Shown here in pieces: positions 11,001 through 20,615 of a stretch of DNA of 64,000 nucleotides. Both the position numbers and the translations under genes were made by a program. The first letter of the stretch is position 1; every line of letters begins with the position of its first letter. Source of the DNA: Chrysaora quinquecirrha (taxonomy: Eukaryota; Cnidaria; Scyphozoa; Semaeostomeae; Pelagiidae); contig JACTAT010000051.1 of assembly GCA_014526335.1 (NCBI GenBank), positions 4,695,864-4,759,863 on the forward strand, in the 5' to 3' direction. The notes beneath the pieces were generated by a model, which did not search any database, was not told the DNA's origin, and was given only the letters and a program-made list of their open reading frames with translations.

Positions 11001-12491
11001 AGCATCTTCGTATGGTGACTGGAATACAACCATCGCCTGTTTTGTAGCTATTCTTATTGTGAGTAAATTTACCATTTTCTATAGGTTATTTTGCTTCTAG
11101 AATCCTCTTCAATTCTTTTCTCAATTTTGTACCTGAAAAGTTCCTTTCGAAATTGCGATAAAAAAGTGGAAACAACTTTAAGGCTTTTTTCGTCAGAAAC
11201 TCCTCTGGGTATAATAACTACCTTGTCCTCAGAGTATAGCCCTGTTTACACTACAAAAATTTAACCCGGGTTAACTTCAACCCGGGTCGAAAGTGTAAAC
11301 AGGGCTTATTACAACTGTCTCAGGCTTTGCCCAATCATCGCCAAGTTTCACCCAACATTTCGCTAAACTTCTTTTTGCATGGACAAAAAGCTATAACCTT
11401 CCGTGGAGCTAAGCTTTGGAATAATCTTACATATGCTTGCAAACATGCGCCAACCCTTGCCACTTTTAAAAGAAGACTTAATAATATTTTTTAACAATGT
11501 CGTTTTCATGTATTTTCTATGTCGAAAACTTACTAGCTTGCTTCTTTTGGAAAGAGAATGCTGTTTAGGTTCGTTTATCCGTGCTAAAAGCATGCGCCTT
11601 CCCTTATACGCATCATGTTGGCTACGTTTGGCCGTTGCTTCAGATGGAATACAAACCCAGATATTGATTGAATTGTGACAATCAGAATAGTGAAGCTGGA
11701 TTGATATTGTATTTTGAAAACCAATCAGCTCATAAGATGGAGGGGAAAGACCAATAGAATTAGTTTAATGAGTCCTGATTTAACGAACACCGTATGTCTA
11801 CACAGACCGCCCTTTCGGTTATCTATCTATCTATCTATATTATCTATCTATCCATTATCCATGTACTACTGTGCAATGACCACATAATGGGTATTTCGCA
11901 CAAGCTTATTTAGTTGTCAGTAGTTAAAAAGAATAAAATCTGCAAATATATAAAATTCATAAGTTTATTATTATTATTATTACGAGATTTAAAGATTTAT
12001 CTTCTTAAGGATCGACACTTAGCTAGATGTCTACTCTTGAAAAAGATCCAATTTTTATCATGTCAACCAAAGAGTTGCTATAAGCTATCCAAGCCTTTCT
12101 TGAATTTATCCAGCGATACTCCTTTCAAGTCTATTTAGTTTTTTTTTAAATGGTTTTTGTCCTTCAGTAATAGCTAGAAACAGTAATGTCATCCATAGGT
12201 GTCTTAAAGATATTTAATGAATGACTTTCCCTGACATGAGGAGGAAAGTTCATTCCAAATCTTGATAGATGTTGGTTTTAGTTTTTCAAATGTTATTTGC
12301 AGCGTTATTGTTCTTCAACGTTTGATTTTTCATAGGGTTTGTGTCTGACTCTGCTGTTACTTGCAATTTACAAGAAAGCCCTTCCTGCTCTTCCAATATC
12401 AATAACATTCGGATTGATTTTTAATTTTGCAACAAGATCAGTGGTCAAACCATTTACTGACACTCTGGCAAGTGAACAAGTATTCGTATAA
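5030..12491 (+). CDS. PSEN1: Presenilin, catalytic subunit of gamma-secretase
   Basis: Ten exons: 5030-5170, 5840-6114, 7028-7172, 7264-7331, 7920-8070, 8252-8321, 9064-9162, 10001-10195, 10946-11058, 12336-12491. All have GT-AG introns, and they join to exactly 470 codons plus TAA, close to the usual ~467. Presenilin is the intramembrane aspartyl protease that cleaves Notch and APP. TM1 is at residues ~105-128; TM2 ends in LLYKYRCYK. The first catalytic aspartate, in the YD motif of TM6, is residue 284, and its codon is split by intron 6. The second is D390 in GLGD of TM7, followed by [12 protein letters not shown]. The PALP motif is at 436-439. The hydrophilic loop between TM6 and TM7 (exon 8) is short and acidic/basic. 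The N-terminus is acidic and poorly conserved, as usual. Start chosen as the first ATG of exon 1. Introns hold SINE and MITE copies. PSEN1 versus PSEN2 cannot be told apart in an invertebrate single ortholog. Confidence 0.96.
5532..5680 (+). repeat. tRNA-derived SINE copy (family S1)
   Basis: The copy begins GAAGGTACTGTGGCATTGTGG and contains an A-box-like segment (GTGTAATCCAGCTGGCTCATGG) and a B-box-like GGGTTCAAGCC. It is followed by the family tail reading TCGATTAGTGAACCTACTACTGAG. It lies in presenilin intron 1. Other copies: 6317-6510, 14580-15530 (interrupted), 33067-33247 (reverse), 56905-57120. Confidence 0.65.
6317..6510 (+). repeat. tRNA-derived SINE copy (family S1), best preserved
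   Basis: The copy runs from TGAAGGTGCTGTGGCGTCGTGG through the B box GGTTCGAGCCC to a 3' tail of CACCTTCACCTTCACC repeats. Internal RNA polymerase III boxes in the right order and spacing support tRNA ancestry. It lies in presenilin intron 2. Confidence 0.7.
7563..7796. repeat. MITE with ACTCTTAGGTGCCAAATA inverted ends
   Basis: Left end TACTCTTAGGTGCCAAATA and right end TATTTGGCACCTAAGAGTA are perfect inverted repeats of ~19 bp around a C-rich/T-rich centre. It lies in presenilin intron 4. A related but decayed sequence with GGCTCTTAAGAGTA occurs near 12840, in the presenilin/K2P intergenic region. Confidence 0.7.
8838..8995 (+). repeat. Interspersed repeat (family S2)
   Basis: The segment GATTGGTGTTCAAAACATAATACAAATCCAGCTTC is shared, with substitutions, with 39040-39195 (+) and 43085-43225 (-). 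The three copies keep the order of sub-blocks (TGATTGG, TTTCGxCxxCATCTGGGTA-like, CTCTGAAG). No inverted ends were found; the class is unknown. Confidence 0.5.
9553..9880. repeat. MITE-like element with internal 105-bp tandem duplication
   Basis: Starts GGCCCCGTTTAAACGGGAA and ends near CTTGTAAACGG, partial inverted ends. Inside, the block beginning GGGACCGGGATCGTATCTC at 9650 is repeated at 9755 with ~90% identity or better by eye. It lies in presenilin intron 7. Frames translated through it are repeat artefacts, not genes. Confidence 0.6.
10300..10535. repeat. MITE with TAATGAGGGTYGTTT ends (family M3)
   Basis: Left end GGTAATGAGGGTTGTTTAGGGGG and right end CCCTAAACGGTC are imperfect inverted repeats. 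The interior is rich in TGTTCCC words. A second copy, with the same internal order (TTTTACCTGATCCCTGTTT), lies at 58755-59010. This copy is in presenilin intron 8. Confidence 0.65.
11238..11306. repeat. 69-bp near-palindromic mini-element
   Basis: The sequence AGCCCTGTTTACACT at the left is mirrored by AGTGTAAACAGGGCT at the right, with an internal AACCCGGGTTAACTTCAACCCGGGT. It is a miniature foldback element in presenilin intron 9. The GTTTACA word recurs in other elements of the window (9553, 43287). Confidence 0.65.
11340..11494 (+). mobile_element. LINE 3' relic: reverse-transcriptase C-terminal tail
   Basis: In the frame ending at TAA near 11494, the translation contains [18 protein letters not shown] and FKRRLNNIF. 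This is the typical C-terminal signature of CR1/L2-like LINE ORF2 proteins (G-x-LWN-x-L ... FKR-x-L). The 5' part is missing, so this is a truncated, dead copy within presenilin intron 9. A (TATC)n microsatellite follows at ~11819-11850. Confidence 0.6.
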
Positions 12492-12936
12492 AAAGAATCT
12501 CGATTTTCAATTGAAACATTATAAGTTTGGTGACTTTGGTGAAGTACGAAATTTAACATTTTATACTCTTTATCTCATTGTGACATGTAAATCTTCAGTA
12601 CCAAAAAATGGGGCGTCTTGATAAAGGGAAGTGGGACTTCGGGGATCTTAAATAGGGGGGGATGAGGGCAATATTGTTTGACTCGGGATTTACAGTGGTA
12701 TCTTGTAGAAACTATAATAATGCTGTGATCGGGAGCTCAACAAGAAAATTCTTGCTCTGCTTGAAGCCTAATAAGGGTCCTAAAAAGCTTGGGGTGGGAA
12801 ATTCTCGAAAAAATGATAAGAGTTCCCCCTATGTTTGGCTCTTAAGAGTAAATATATGGCTAAGTTATCGTTGTATATTGTAATTGTCATGTAAAAATGG
12901 TTTAAGGCATTTTTGAACAAAATAGAATTCTTTAAA
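12492..12936. other. 3' intergenic region between convergent PSEN and K2P
   Basis: The two genes end tail to tail 445 bases apart. The stretch holds a C/G-biased repeat relic (~12590-12860, ending GGCTCTTAAGAGTA). No polyadenylation hexamer was confidently assigned. Confidence 0.4.
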
Positions 12937-15857
12937 TCAAAGTCGCACTTTGTCGCTTAACATCTGCTGCTCGCCATGCCCAATCTCTTGTTTCGATCTC
13001 TTTGCCTTTCTCTGCCAGGCTCTAAGAATGAGGCCGCATGTCATAGCGATGAAAATCTGACCGAATGTAGAAAACCAGACGACAAGCTCACCACAAGGTT
13101 GTACAAGGGTGGTTGGTATGAGATCACCGTAACCTATTGTAGAGACGCCAACGAATGCCCAGTATATTCCAGAGAAATAATGCCATCCTGCAATCGACAA
13201 AGAAAATTCTAAGTGGTGGCAGTGCTGGATTTGTTAATTTTGTAGAGCGCGACAAAATTTGTAGCAAGAGACACGTCAATGTTTCTGGGAGACAACAGAA
13301 ACATTTCTTGTCTGCGCCACTTGCAAATGACTCGGGGGACATATTGCTCGCTTATCACTCGCATGTTTAGCCACCCTGGGAGACACGCCGAATACAGTGT
13401 CGCGCACGACAATTCTCCTAGTTTAGCCATAGCTTAAGGGATTACAAGGATCAAATATCGTCCAATGCCAAAATATATATAAGGGGACGCCAGGGGCAAC
13501 GTCACGAGAGAGGATGTGATTCTTTGCGACCACACCTTTGTTTAAATAGACACAAAGTTGCTTGCGTTTGTCATTATGTTCTATTGCCCTCATACGAGAA
13601 TTGCAACTCAAATACAAGCACAGGGATAAGAAGAACGGAAAGTTTTGGTATTACTGTGCTTGTGATTGTGTTGAGGTTGTCCTCATTGGCGTATATAAGG
13701 CTCTTGTTTGCGTTTTTCATGCTTGTGTTTGTGCATGTTGCACTAGTGAGGACCGTGCGTGAGGGATAAAGGCAGGGTACAGCATGCAATTTTTTAATTA
13801 CAAAATGACCCTATTAGGGAGGGTCAGAATGTTCCATATCTCCTATGATTTTTCTTGACATATTTCTCATCATAACTTCTATGCGTTGACTCTTTCAGCC
13901 CAGAATTGCACAAAAATACCCTTTTTGTTTATTATTATCCTTTATGCCTTTTATTTTTTCTGGAAATATCCCATATCTCTAACGCCCTTATGGGCCCTCT
14001 AAAGCGAGCGTTTCTGATCCTACCTTCATAAGCTGCAACTGCAACTCCAAGCACAATAACGTACAAAATGCAAAGCAACACTGATATGATGATGCTAACT
14101 GCATCAAAATGCGTTCTCCATTGGCATCTAAGTTTGACATTGGCAATGATTCTTGACAGAAACGCTCCAGAAGATAGAACCATGTAGATGTAAACTGGAA
14201 TGCCAACCAATGCAAAGAACATTGCAATGAATTTGCCAATGGCAGTTTTTGGTGTCAGATCTCCATAACCTGTAGTCGAAAAGGATACCTTTTCAATTTT
14301 AGAAGGCAATAGTTAAAACACACAAAGAAGTTTGGAAAAACGCGAGGGCTTGTCCTGTTTATGAGACTATATTTCAGAAACGTGCAATGTTAATTTTCCC
14401 CCGTGAAATGTCAATTCACTCCCTGAAAATCTCTTGCACATTTGCCGGAAATCGTATCTTGTTTGCTGAAAATCCTAGTGTAATTTCACAAATCCTTTAA
14501 CCCTTATTTAATTCTTTATCGTTTAACCCTTCTTTAACTTTTTACCCTTCAAGCCTCCCGAAATTGCTAAGTCATTTTCAAGGTGCTGCGGGGTCTAATC
14601 CAGCTGGGTCTTAGTGACAGAAGCTCAGCGAGGTCAGGGTTCGAGCCCTATCCAAGGCATCTTTTAAGGAATTTTGACTAGTGGGCCAAACCATCGGGAG
14701 GGCCCGACTTCCTAGGAAAAAGTTTAGTCTGAACAGCCCCGAAACCTCTAAGCATCAGACCATTTATCGAGGAAATGAAGCGGGTCATGCTTTCTCTAGA
14801 ACTTTTGTAACTTCAGTGGCCTGTTGCATACTTCTATTGATCGGGGAAGAAGTGGTTTTCCGTCAATGAAGTAAACATGAGATGAGACGAGATGAGTGCG
14901 CCAAAGGCATTCTTTCAAAGGGGGTGTAAGGGGCATGCTCTCCCGGAAAAATTGGGAATTTTATGTGTCCAGAATCGCTCAGGTTAGGTTTCCGTGACTG
15001 AAAAAATATGCTATATCCAACTAAAAAATCATTCTATTTCACCGACTTATTGAAACATGCCAACATTCCCCACTTTACCGAACAGTTCAAGGCTTTTCCA
15101 CCTTTTTTTGAAGTAGGTGGTTGGTCTTGTGTGTTGCTTCAATTGGCTTCTATAGTGCCATTGATGCATATTTAGATATTGGCTGGAGTTTCTTTAGGAG
15201 TTTTGAGCTGAAACGATCATCTTGGTGACTAATAACATGCATATGGTTTTAATAGTAGTCTTCGATATGATTTTCAATGCAGAACAAATGGTGAACCCTA
15301 TATTTAGGAAACTGTTATAACAATTTTATTTTAGAAAGGGCCCTCACTAGTGGGCCAAAATCCGAAAATTTTGCTCTACTACTGGGCCAGGAAGAGGGCC
15401 CACTGGGCCAATGGCCCAGTAGTTACAATGTTAAAAGATGCCCTGGCCCTATCAGCGGTGGTAGCGTCACAAGCGGGGTCGATGTCTCCGAGACATTGTC
15501 TCGATTAGTTAACCTACTACTTTTGAAGAGTGAAAAAATATGCTGCAACTCGACGAGCACGAGTAGAATTGGCACTTTTTGCATTTCTCGCTGCTATATC
15601 GATAACCATAAAATTCAGAATTTTGTAGTACCAATTGTAGAAATAGTAACTGCGGTAAAATATCTCCACTGTTGATAAGATTTCCAGCTGAATCTGCTCA
15701 AGAAATTCTCGTCTGTTGCATTTAACTGGACTGAAATAGACTCAGGCGATCCCTCTGCTTCATATTCAACAAACATCATGATTGCTCCTCCAACAAAACA
15801 CATCACAACAAATGTTGCAAGAGAAATGAGAACTTTCAACCCTTGATGAACATTCAT
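12937..15857 (-). CDS. Two-pore-domain (K2P) potassium channel, short form
   Basis: Three exons on the minus strand: 15857-15632, 14269-14024, 13187-12937; they join to exactly 240 codons. K2P channels are dimeric plasma-membrane background K+ channels. M1 is residues ~9-30. A glycosylation site NAT (46-48) lies in the cap. Pore 1 reads TISTIG/YGDLTPKT, with the filter glycine codon split by the first intron. M2 follows (FIAMFFALVGIPVYIYMVL), M3 is AVSIIISVLLCILYVIVLGV, pore 2 is GVSTIGYGDLIPT, and M4 is LVVWFSTFGQIFIAMTCGLI. The tail is only ~25 basic residues. Both filters are GYGD. At 240 aa it is much shorter than most K2Ps (300-500 aa) because both termini are minimal. Start: the only ATG before M1; an upstream exon is possible. 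The subfamily is not recognised. It is divergent from WASHC1, 680 bases away. Confidence 0.9.
13206..13437. repeat. MITE copy (family M1), in K2P intron 2
   Basis: From ~13236 to 13437 this matches 35233-35525 closely (for example CGACAAAATTTGTAGCAAGAGACACG and CACTCGCATGTTTAGCCACCCTGGGAGA). This copy lacks much of the left terminal repeat. Ends read TAAACTAGG-type inverted repeats in the complete copy. Confidence 0.65.
14580..15530 (+). repeat. SINE (family S1) interrupted by a hAT-like element
   Basis: The first half (14580-14652, ending with the B box GGTTCGAGCCC) and second half (15446-~15530, GGTAGCGTCACAAGC ... GATTAGTTAACCTACTACT) together reconstitute the S1 SINE. The interruption is exactly the element at 14653-15445. 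It lies in intron 1 of the K2P gene, antisense to that gene. Confidence 0.75.
14653..15445. mobile_element. Non-autonomous hAT-like DNA transposon with 8-bp TSD
   Basis: 793-bp insertion with inverted ends CAAGGCATCTTTTAA and TTAAAAGATGCCCTG, flanked by the perfect direct repeat GCCCTATC at 14645-14652 and 15446-15453. Eight-base duplications and CA...TG ends are hallmarks of the hAT superfamily. No transposase frame is present, so it depends on a partner in trans. The interior has a 'tagtgggccaaa' word repeated near both ends (14680, 15347). Superfamily assignment rests on ends and TSD only. Confidence 0.8.
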
Positions 15858-16537
15858 TGTTTTTGCTTTATAAATGTGAAATTTCAGATCGATTTACAAA
15901 ACTTTCTTGTTCTGCTGATGTTATGAGATTCTTGCTTGTGAAGACAACTAAGCAGTTGTTGATTTGCGCTGTAGGAGCTGCGGAAATAAGTCATATCATT
16001 GGCTGTTGGTTACGAGCAGTCTTTGTTGGTTACTTCAAGTTTATTTCATTGTTTATGGTGTTGTTTACTTTACAGTCCTTGTTTACTTGGTATCCAAAAC
16101 CATAGTCTGATAGTCAATAAAAGGAAGGAATGTATTGCAATACCACAACAAAGTTAATTGGAAAAAAATCTTCTGCGAGTCAGGAAAGTGCTGAACCTGC
16201 AAAAGTCTCTGATTTTTTCGACCAGACAGTCTAGAAGAATTGGCTTTCGATCTATCGGCACGGGCAGCCTCGACAAAAAAGATAAGACAAAAAGGTTTTG
16301 CCTCGGTTTTGCCGATCTGTATTTTCCTGATTGCCCCCTGGTTGCCCCCTGATTGCACACCGTGTATAACGCCACACATCACGTGAGGATGCGTTGCTTA
16401 ATCATGACCTCTCGTAACTGACGTCATTAGGCCTAGTTTGTTGTTGCTGTTGTATTGGTCTTCCTGCTGGCTGCACTTTCACTTCAGTTTCCAGCTTGTG
16501 CTTTGGCATTGTGGAACTGTGCCTTTGCAAAACAGCA
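15858..16537. promoter_or_regulatory. Divergent promoter region K2P/WASHC1
   Basis: Interval between head-to-head starts. Close to the WASHC1 side it has a perfect TCACGTGA palindrome (16379-16386, E-box of the CLEAR/M-box type) and a perfect TGACGTCA (16419-16426). It also holds three TTGCCCCCTG-like words around 16330. Function of these sites is inference. Confidence 0.5.
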
Positions 16538-19390
16538 ATGCCTGAGAAGACATACAATGTTTCGATTCTTTCTCCGAAGCTTCGCCATGAAGAATTCATG
16601 GTCAACGTTGCAGATACACTAGAATACTTGGAGAAAATTTCAGAGGACATTTTTGGACGCATAACTGCCAGAGCCCAAGAATACAGAGACAAAATAAATG
16701 CGATAAACAAGCGCACAGAATTAGCTCAAGCAAAAATCGACAAATTAAAGGGTAGTAAAAAGGCCATCCAAGTATTTTCATGTGCGAAGTACCCAGCATC
16801 TGATGAGCTTGAACCCTACAAGTCAATATTTCATGGAGACAACAACCTTGTTGAAAGACCCAAGTCTCACCAGCATATCAAATCCAGGCATAGAGTTGTA
16901 GATGGCAGAACTATGAAAGAAAGACTTCCCTACCATCATATAAACACAAGCAATAAAAACAAAGATGACACGGACATGGGTGATGGATTGGGTAAACTGC
17001 CAAAGAACTTGGAGTCAGTCAGCTCATTGCTGCTCTTCAACACAGCCGAAAATCCATACAAGAAATACGTGATGCTTGACCCACTATCTGGAGCAATCAC
17101 CAAAGTCAGAGCAGCTGCAGAGGAAGAAGACACCAGCCTCGGGGCTGCCCTAGTACTATTACAAACAGAGAAGAAATTGAAAGAGGCATTGCAGATAATT
17201 ATTTGTACATGCCAGGGCTTGGTGAAGTACCAGAGATTGATGTACCAGCTTATCTACCAGATTTACCTGGGGTTGCAGATGATCTGTCCTATAGGTTGGT
17301 TCATAGCATTGCTTTATCAAATAGAGAAGTGGCAGAGAGCATGTGGCTGTAGGGGTCCCACTGGGCCCTAAGGAAATAGTCTGCCGAGTATGGCAGTAAT
17401 CGACAAGATCTTGGCATGCAGAAGCTCTATTGTTCTATTGTTTATCTCACACGTGCATGTGCCACATTCTCATGCTAGTGAATCTATAATCAATGCTGTG
17501 GTGGATAATCACTACTTTAGTGGTACTTTTTGTGTACTGTGGTGGTAGTTTCTGCATACTGTGGTGGATAATCACTACTGTGGTGGGTTATTATGCTTGA
17601 TGTGGTGGGTTACTATGCTTGATGTGGTGGTAGTTTTTGCATACTGTGGTGGATAATCACTACTTCACTACTGTGGTGGTACATCAAGCATAATAATCCA
17701 CCACAGTAGTGATTATAGATTCACTAGCGTGATTCTGCAGACTGGCTGAGGGAGACATAGTCAGCAAAATTGTCACATGAAAAATGATAAATGTAGGTTA
17801 TCTGAACCTTAACAATGTCATAACCCCTCTTTTATCAAATTCATGGAAGCTGGCATCCCCTGCCCCCTCTTTTGAATTTTGCAAACTGTGCCCTACTGGC
17901 ATATAGACATGTTTAGAGTAGAGTGTGATAATCAGGTAGCATGATAATCAGGCCTTGATTTCAGCTCTATTGTCTGTTTGATCATGGGCAGCATCAGGGA
18001 ATAAGTCTCACTCTGGCAGCATCTTTGCACTAAATGTGCTTGAAGTAGCTGATAATGAAATAGCCTCTAATGCCTGTATGCATTAATCGTAATACCTTCT
18101 TTTCCAGTGCTGATCTTGGGCCATCAATTGCACCATCATTAATACCAGGCCTCACGATTCCTGACCTACCAAGTGTTGATGCTGGAATACCAGAGATGCC
18201 ATCCCAAGGAGAATCTGCAATGCCCCACCACCACCACCCCCAGGTGGTGGTCCACCACCCCCACCACCACCACCACCCCATCAAATGCTGGAGCACCTCC
18301 TCCTCCCCCACCACCACCTCCACCAGTGGAAGCTATGCCACCACCTCCACCACCACCAGAAGTTGAAAATACAGCTGATGGTAAGTGTGCATAGTATCAT
18401 GTTTTGTCGTATCCTATCATATCCTAGGAAAGTCTTACTCCACTTTCTTTGAAGACTACCATATTAATTTTCAAAACTGTGCAGATTGTTTCAAAGTATA
18501 TTTTTTCAAAGAATAGCAGGGCCCTATTTCTATTGATATGGAAGGTAACAGAGTTACAGAGCATCTTCACCCCTGACCACAAGGACCAGTCCAGAAGATG
18601 GGCATAGTTATGTGTAAACAAAGATGTGCTACATGCCTCCATTGCCCATAGTGTTTGAAAGGATTCCAACATCCACGATTGAAAGTTGCTGTGAAAGTCA
18701 TGTGTCACTTCTTTGATACTACTTTGTTTTTTGGTCGTGCGAAACATTAGCGTTTTGAAATGTCCTGGTACTTTTGGTTCTTTGCCACCATGTCCGAATT
18801 AGGTAACTTAAAACAGGGTGTGTGAAGGATGAAATTACGGACATCAAACATTGAAATGAATCTCCAACAATAGATCTATCATTCAAAAATCGCGAAAATT
18901 TCAATAACAATCGTAATCAACGTCCATGGGGTCTGGTTTCGGCCCTGTTTGCAACACATGCTTATTGCTCTAAACTTCTAATTTCCCGCACCAGTCCATC
19001 TTTCTTCATTTCTTTGTAGCTGGTGGAGCTTCAGGAAAACCTCAGAACGTCCCCGTGGAGGTGACCTCAGATGGCCGCTCTGATTTGATGGCTGCAATAC
19101 GAAATGCAGGAGGCAAAGGGAAGGCAAAGCTCAAGGATGCTAAAAGTCGGAAAATAGAAAGAAAAAAGGAGAAAGAGAAGACAACAGCTGCTGCATCGGG
19201 AGGAGGTGATCTAATGTCCGACTTATTCTCAAAATTAAGCATGAGACGGAAAGGAATATCTGGTCAGAAGTCTGAAGCAGCAGCATCTGGGAGTAGTGGT
19301 GATGTATCTGCAATGGATCGTATCTCAGCAATGATACCTCCACCGAAACCAAGATCGGAAACCACGGACAGTGGAGATTGGGATCAATAA
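16538..19390 (+). CDS. WASHC1: WASH complex subunit 1 (actin nucleation-promoting factor)
   Basis: Three coding exons: 16538-17294, 18108-18380, 19020-19390. WASH1 recruits Arp2/3 to endosomes. The N-terminal WAHD1 domain is clear (SLAQAKI-like [20 protein letters not shown], and [19 protein letters not shown]). The linker [20 protein letters not shown], a proline-rich stretch, a WH2 segment ([20 protein letters not shown]) and a central-acidic end GDWDQ follow. As written the frame breaks three times, each one base short and at or near a C run: around 17141-17150, 18223-18226 and 18276-18279. With one base per site the exons total 468 codons, giving 467 aa against ~465 in vertebrates. So either the gene is damaged or, more likely, the assembly dropped homopolymer bases. 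Start ATG 16538 is preferred over in-frame upstream codons that are not ATG. AATAAA overlaps the stop codon (19386-19391). Confidence 0.92.
17451..17740. repeat. Foldback element of GTGGTGG sub-repeats (family F1)
   Basis: Ends CATGCTAGTGAATCTATAATC and GATTATAGATTCACTAGCGTG are inverted. The interior alternates short units such as GTGGTGGATAATCACTACT, GTGGTGGTAGTTTCTGCATACT and GTGGTGGGTTATTATGCTTGAT. The same ends and units border the retroelement unit at 24806-30616. It lies in WASHC1 intron 1. Confidence 0.75.
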
Positions 19391-19483
19391 ACTGATGTCC
19401 ATTAAGGTGACTGAATATATCTTGATTATTTCGATATGATCAATCTATGATTATGAAATTTGGTTTAGACCCAGTAACTTCAT

Positions 19484-19754
19484 GCCCTGGCCAAACGATC
19501 AAACATCGTTTGTCAAACATTTGAAATTTGCCTGCCAAACACAATGCTTGACCGTTTTGCCACATCATATAAATTTTCTCGTCAAATATTTGTTGCTTGA
19601 TACAAGCATAACGTGTTTTTTAATTTTTTCAAACGTTTTAAAATTCTGCTTGTCAAGCAACGTTTCGTGACGTGGCCAAACGGTCAAGCATTGTTTGTAA
19701 AGCATATAAATCTCGGGTGTCTGACCAACAATGTTTGATCGTTTGGCCAGGGCC
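19484..19754. repeat. MITE family M2 (GGCCAAACGATCAAAC ends)
   Basis: Left end GCCCTGGCCAAACGATCAAAC, right end GTTTGATCGTTTGGCCAGGGC: perfect ~21-bp inverted repeats. The interior consists of further degenerate, alternately oriented copies of TTTGACAAACATTTGAAATTTG. Other copies: 36886-37078, 39613-39888, 42575-42675 (partial), 53338-53594, 62684-62949. Confidence 0.8.
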
Positions 19755-20234
19755 TTATGACCTAGACATTATATGCTATTTGATTTTGTTTGATTTCAAA
19801 ATGCCTATGGGGCATTACAAGGCAAAACTTTTATATTCTTGAGGATACTCGAGTCTCAGTGAGACGGGTTTACATTCACGATGAAAAGTCTCTTCACCGC
19901 TCACGAGAAAAAGACGTGGAAATTTCAGGGAAAAAATTTCTTACTACTTGTCTAGAAAAATAAGAACGAAAACTAAAGGCACCCGCATTAAATCGGCAAA
20001 GTGATACCCAGGATAGCAGTATAGGGGGGGGGCTTTGGGGGGTATCACAACCCGAAAACCCGGAAGAAAATTGGGACAAACCTGAAAACCCGGATGACCT
20101 TAGTTTCAAAAACTGATTTAAGCATTTTACACATTGAAATTCTTAATGAGGTTTAAAGCCCAAAAACTCGCACATTTTTCCTACAATACCCGAAATCCGA
20201 GCTAGAAAAATGGCAAAGCCCGTTACCCGTTAAA

Positions 20235-20615
20235 TACACTCTTTTTTTTATAAGAAACTAAGATTTTTTCAGCACTCGAAGCTTCTTAGTTTTTGGACAA
20301 TTTTGGTACTATAAAGTTTCTTAGCAGTTTCTTAGGGATCAAATTTTTTTAGTGCCAAAACAGGTAATTGACACTTTAATTTGACAAATAGAAGAATCAA
20401 TACAATTCACGTTTACATGAGCTGTTCTTTTTGTAAAAATAGACACTTGACGTGTAACAGAAGTTCGTTTTTCGATGCTATATTCAACTCTAAAGACTAT
20501 TGAGACCTGCGCGTTTCTTATCGTTTTGGGTTGAGTACTGAAATTTTCTTAACCAATATTGATCTCAGTACTGAGTTTCTTATAAACGGGTTTCTTATAA
20601 AAAAAAAAGAGTGTA
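20235..20615. repeat. Inverted-end element (TACACTC-T-run-TAAGAAAC ends)
   Basis: Left TACACTCTTTTTTTTATAAG and right CTTATAAAAAAAAAAGAGTGTA are inverted repeats around an AT-rich centre rich in TTTCTTAG. It resembles 21564-21953 in its end design but not in its interior. Confidence 0.6.

Noticed and set aside
17468..17736. CRISPR-like array of regularly spaced repeats
   Set aside because: The host is a eukaryote, units are of several types in both orientations and the whole folds back on itself; it is a foldback element.
18070..18366. His/Thr-rich protein frame
   Set aside because: It is the WASHC1 proline-rich region read out of frame because of single-base deficits in C runs.
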